Shown piece after piece: positions 62,093-64,000 of a stretch of 64,000 nt of DNA. Every line of letters starts with the position of its first letter. Position 1 is the stretch's first letter. Where the stretch lies: contig NZ_BHVX01000006.1 of the NCBI RefSeq assembly GCF_003851545.1, forward strand, positions 226,063 to 290,062, in the 5' to 3' direction. The notes under the pieces were generated by a model. The model was given only the letters and a program-made list of their open reading frames with translations, was not told the DNA's origin and ran no database searches. The DNA comes from Ralstonia sp. SET104. Its GTDB lineage: Bacteria > Pseudomonadota > Gammaproteobacteria > Burkholderiales > Burkholderiaceae. A program made the translations under genes and the position numbers.

Positions 62093-62458
62093 ATGGCACA
62101 GCACGCAATTGGTCCCAAGCGCCTGGTTGTCGGCGCGCACTACGGCCTGAAGGATTTCCTCGCGCAGCGCGTCACCGCCGTGATCATGGCGGTCTACACC
62201 ATCGTGCTGCTGGCTGCGTTCCTGCTGTCGAAAGACACGTCGTACCAGAGCTGGGCGGGCCTGTTCGCCAACCAGTGGATGAAGATGCTGACGTTCCTGG
62301 CATTCGTGTCGCTCACGTATCACGCCTGGATCGGCGTGCGTGACATCTGGATGGACTACGTAAAGCCCGTGGCAGTGCGTTTGACGCTGCAAGTGTTGAC
62401 GATTCTGTGGCTCGTTGGTTGTGCGGGCTACGCAGCTCAGATTCTCTGGAGGGTTTAA
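62093..62458 (+). CDS. sdhD: Succinate dehydrogenase membrane anchor subunit
   Basis: The product has 121 aa with three helices. LAQRVTAVIMAVYTIVLLAAFLL and LAFVSLTYHAWIGVRDIWMDYV match the SdhD family. The His in YHAWIGVRDI is the expected heme b ligand, and the Asp-Tyr following contributes to the quinone site. It is flanked without gaps by sdhC and sdhA (3 bp), in the standard operon. Confidence 0.93.
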   Translation: MAQHAIGPKRLVVGAHYGLKDFLAQRVTAVIMAVYTIVLLAAFLLSKDTSYQSWAGLFANQWMKMLTFLAFVSLTYHAWIGVRDIWMDYVKPVAVRLTLQVLTILWLVGCAGYAAQILWRV

Positions 62459-62461
62459 GAC

Positions 62462-64000
62462 ATGGTCGCAGTCAAGACTGGGCTGCCGCGCCGCAAATTC
62501 GACGTCGTGATCGTCGGTGCGGGCGGTTCGGGCATGCGCGCATCGCTGCAGCTGGCAGAAGCCGGCCTCTCCGTGGCCGTGCTGTCCAAGGTTTTTCCCA
62601 CCCGCTCGCACACCGTGGCGGCGCAAGGTGGTATCGGTGCTTCGCTGGGCAATATGAGCGAAGACAACTGGCACTATCACTTCTACGACACCGTCAAGGG
62701 TTCCGACTGGCTCGGCGACCAGGACGCGATCGAGTTCATGTGCCGCCAGGCACCGAACGTGGTCTACGAGCTGGAACACTTCGGCATGCCGTTCGACCGC
62801 AACGCCGACGGCACCATCTACCAGCGTCCGTTCGGCGGCCACACGTCGAACTACGGCGAGAAGCCCGTGCAGCGTGCCTGCGCCGCGGCCGACCGTACCG
62901 GCCACGCGCTGCTGCACACGCTGTATCAGCGTAACGTGCGGGCCAAGACCCACTTCTTCGTCGAATGGATGGCGCTGGACCTGATCCGCGACCAGGACGG
63001 CGACGTGCTGGGTGTGACGGCGCTGGAAATGGAAACCGGCGAGGTCTACATCCTCGAGGCCAAGACGACGCTGTTCGCCACGGGCGGTGCAGGCCGGATC
63101 TACGCAGCGTCCACCAATGCCTTCATCAACACCGGTGACGGCCTGGGCATGGCAGCGCGCGCTGGCGTCCCGCTGGAAGACATGGAGTTCTGGCAGTTCC
63201 ACCCGACCGGCGTGGCCGGCGCGGGCGTGCTGATCACGGAAGGCGTGCGCGGCGAAGGCGGCATCCTGCGTAACAAGGACGGCGAGCGCTTCATGGAGCG
63301 CTATGCCCCGACGCTGAAGGATCTGGCACCGCGTGACTTCGTGTCGCGTTCGATGGACCAGGAAATCAAGGAAGGCCGTGGTTGCGGCCCGAACGGCGAC
63401 TACGTGTTGCTCGACCTGACCCACGTCGGTGCCGAGACCATCATGAAGCGTCTGCCGTCCATCCGCGAGATCGGCCTGAAGTTCGCGAACGTTGATGCGA
63501 TCAAGGAACCGATCCCGGTCGTGCCCACCATTCACTACCAGATGGGTGGCATTCCGACGAACTATCACGGTCAGGTCGTCGTGCCGAAGAACGGCAACCC
63601 GAACGAGGTCGTCAACGGCTTCTACGCAATCGGCGAATGCTCGTGCGTGTCGGTGCACGGCGCCAACCGCCTGGGCACGAATTCGCTGCTCGACCTGGTG
63701 GTGTTCGGCCGCTCGGCAGGCAACCACATCGTTGCGCAGAACCTGAAAAACCGCGAGCATAAACCGCTGCCGGCCGACGCTGCTGACCGAGCGCTGTCGC
63801 GCTTGGCCAAGCTCGATTCGTCCAGCTCGGGCGAATACGCGCAGGACATTGCCAACGATATCCGCCGCAACATGCAGTCGCACGCTGGCGTGTTCCGCAC
63901 GCAGAAGCTGATGGACGAGGGCGTCGAGCGCATCCTCGAAGTGGCCGAGCGTAGCGCCAACATCCACCTGAAGGACAAGTCCAAGGTGTTCAACACCGCG
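62462..64000 (+). CDS. sdhA: Succinate dehydrogenase flavoprotein subunit (C-terminus beyond window)
   Basis: The first 513 codons of about 590 are present; the frame runs off the window edge. The FAD-binding fold KFDVVIVGAGGSGMRASLQLAEAG and FPTRSHTVAAQGG, with His50 as the covalent FAD attachment site, are intact. HPTGVAGAGVLITEGVRGEGG, VPTIHYQMGGIPTNYHG and GANRLGTNSLLDLVVFGR are the substrate-binding and capping motifs. It oxidises succinate to fumarate in complex II and the TCA cycle. sdhB is expected next. Confidence 0.96.
   Translation, partial: MVAVKTGLPRRKFDVVIVGAGGSGMRASLQLAEAGLSVAVLSKVFPTRSHTVAAQGGIGASLGNMSEDNWHYHFYDTVKGSDWLGDQDAIEFMCRQAPNVVYELEHFGMPFDRNADGTIYQRPFGGHTSNYGEKPVQRACAAADRTGHALLHTLYQRNVRAKTHFFVEWMALDLIRDQDGDVLGVTALEMETGEVYILEAKTTLFATGGAGRIYAASTNAFINTGDGLGMAARAGVPLEDMEFWQFHPTGVAGAGVLITEGVRGEGGILRNKDGERFMERYAPTLKDLAPRDFVSRSMDQEIKEGRGCGPNGDYVLLDLTHVGAETIMKRLPSIREIGLKFANVDAIKEPIPVVPTIHYQMGGIPTNYHGQVVVPKNGNPNEVVNGFYAIGECSCVSVHGANRLGTNSLLDLVVFGRSAGNHIVAQNLKNREHKPLPADAADRALSRLAKLDSSSSGEYAQDIANDIRRNMQSHAGVFRTQKLMDEGVERILEVAERSANIHLKDKSKVFNTA

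Overview
The window is high-GC beta-proteobacterial DNA. Gene content (sdhCDA order, a long cob operon behind a cobalamin riboswitch, a photolyase/LitR light-stress cluster, NiCoT transporter, DUF1326/DUF2182 pair) points to Burkholderiaceae, most likely Ralstonia. The genus is inferred from gene families only; no rRNA or other phylogenetic marker is present.

Layout. (1) 1-3.75 kb: part of an envelope/photo-oxidative stress block: DUF2878 membrane protein (cut by the window edge), a lipocalin, a chalcone-isomerase-like protein, a secreted fasciclin protein, and an ECF sigma / RskA-type anti-sigma pair. (2) 4-14.1 kb: ordinary chromosomal genes: lipoprotein esterase, DUF1326-DUF2182 pair, SDR, GST, NmrA-like protein with a SnoaL-tailed sigma factor, AraC-like regulator, and a Crp/Fnr regulator divergent from an acyl-CoA synthetase with a perfect TGTCA-N6-TGACA palindrome between them. 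(3) 14.2-20.1 kb: an IS3-type remnant, an AT-rich stretch, then a tightly overlapping four-gene Tn7-like operon (TnsA-like, TnsB, TnsC-like, TniQ). TnsB keeps its DDE residues, but TnsA and TnsC appear to lack key catalytic residues. (4) 20.1-39.6 kb: a sixteen-gene cobalamin operon on the minus strand, read from a B12 riboswitch through a nickel/cobalt permease, ferredoxin, cobN, a ChlI-ChlD fusion, cobA, cbiE, a CbiX-CobH fusion, cbiD, cobI, cobM, cbiG, a CobJ-CobK fusion, cobW, cobO, cobB and bluB. It mixes 'anaerobic' (cbiG, cbiD, cbiX) and 'aerobic' (cobN, cobO, cobB) genes. (5) 40-43.8 kb: secreted or lipidated proteins, including an S8 protease with a GlyGly-CTERM-like tail. (6) 44.1-51 kb: a small accessory island: a tyrosine recombinase behind a perfect 14-bp-arm palindrome; a double TIR/deoxyribosyltransferase-like protein fused to a P-loop ATPase; a small membrane beta-rich protein; a GIY-YIG protein; a 74-aa protein; and the decayed end of an insertion sequence. 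(7) 51.1-61.6 kb: carbonic anhydrase, an epimerase, and a light/DNA-repair cluster with three photolyase/cryptochrome paralogues, DUF2256, a second lipocalin, an FAD oxidoreductase, a LitR-like MerR regulator, an SDR and a DUF3429 protein. (8) 61.7-64 kb: sdhC, sdhD and a partial sdhA.

Most promising for new biology: the TIR-like/ATPase plus membrane beta-protein module at 46.1-49.1 kb (a candidate abortive-infection defence system); the Tn7-like operon with degenerate TnsA and TnsC; and the hybrid B12 pathway with two candidate cobaltochelatases, a ~100-residue histidine-rich insertion in CobN, and no visible cobG or cbiT. Functions are assigned from recognisable motifs and synteny. No database search was run.
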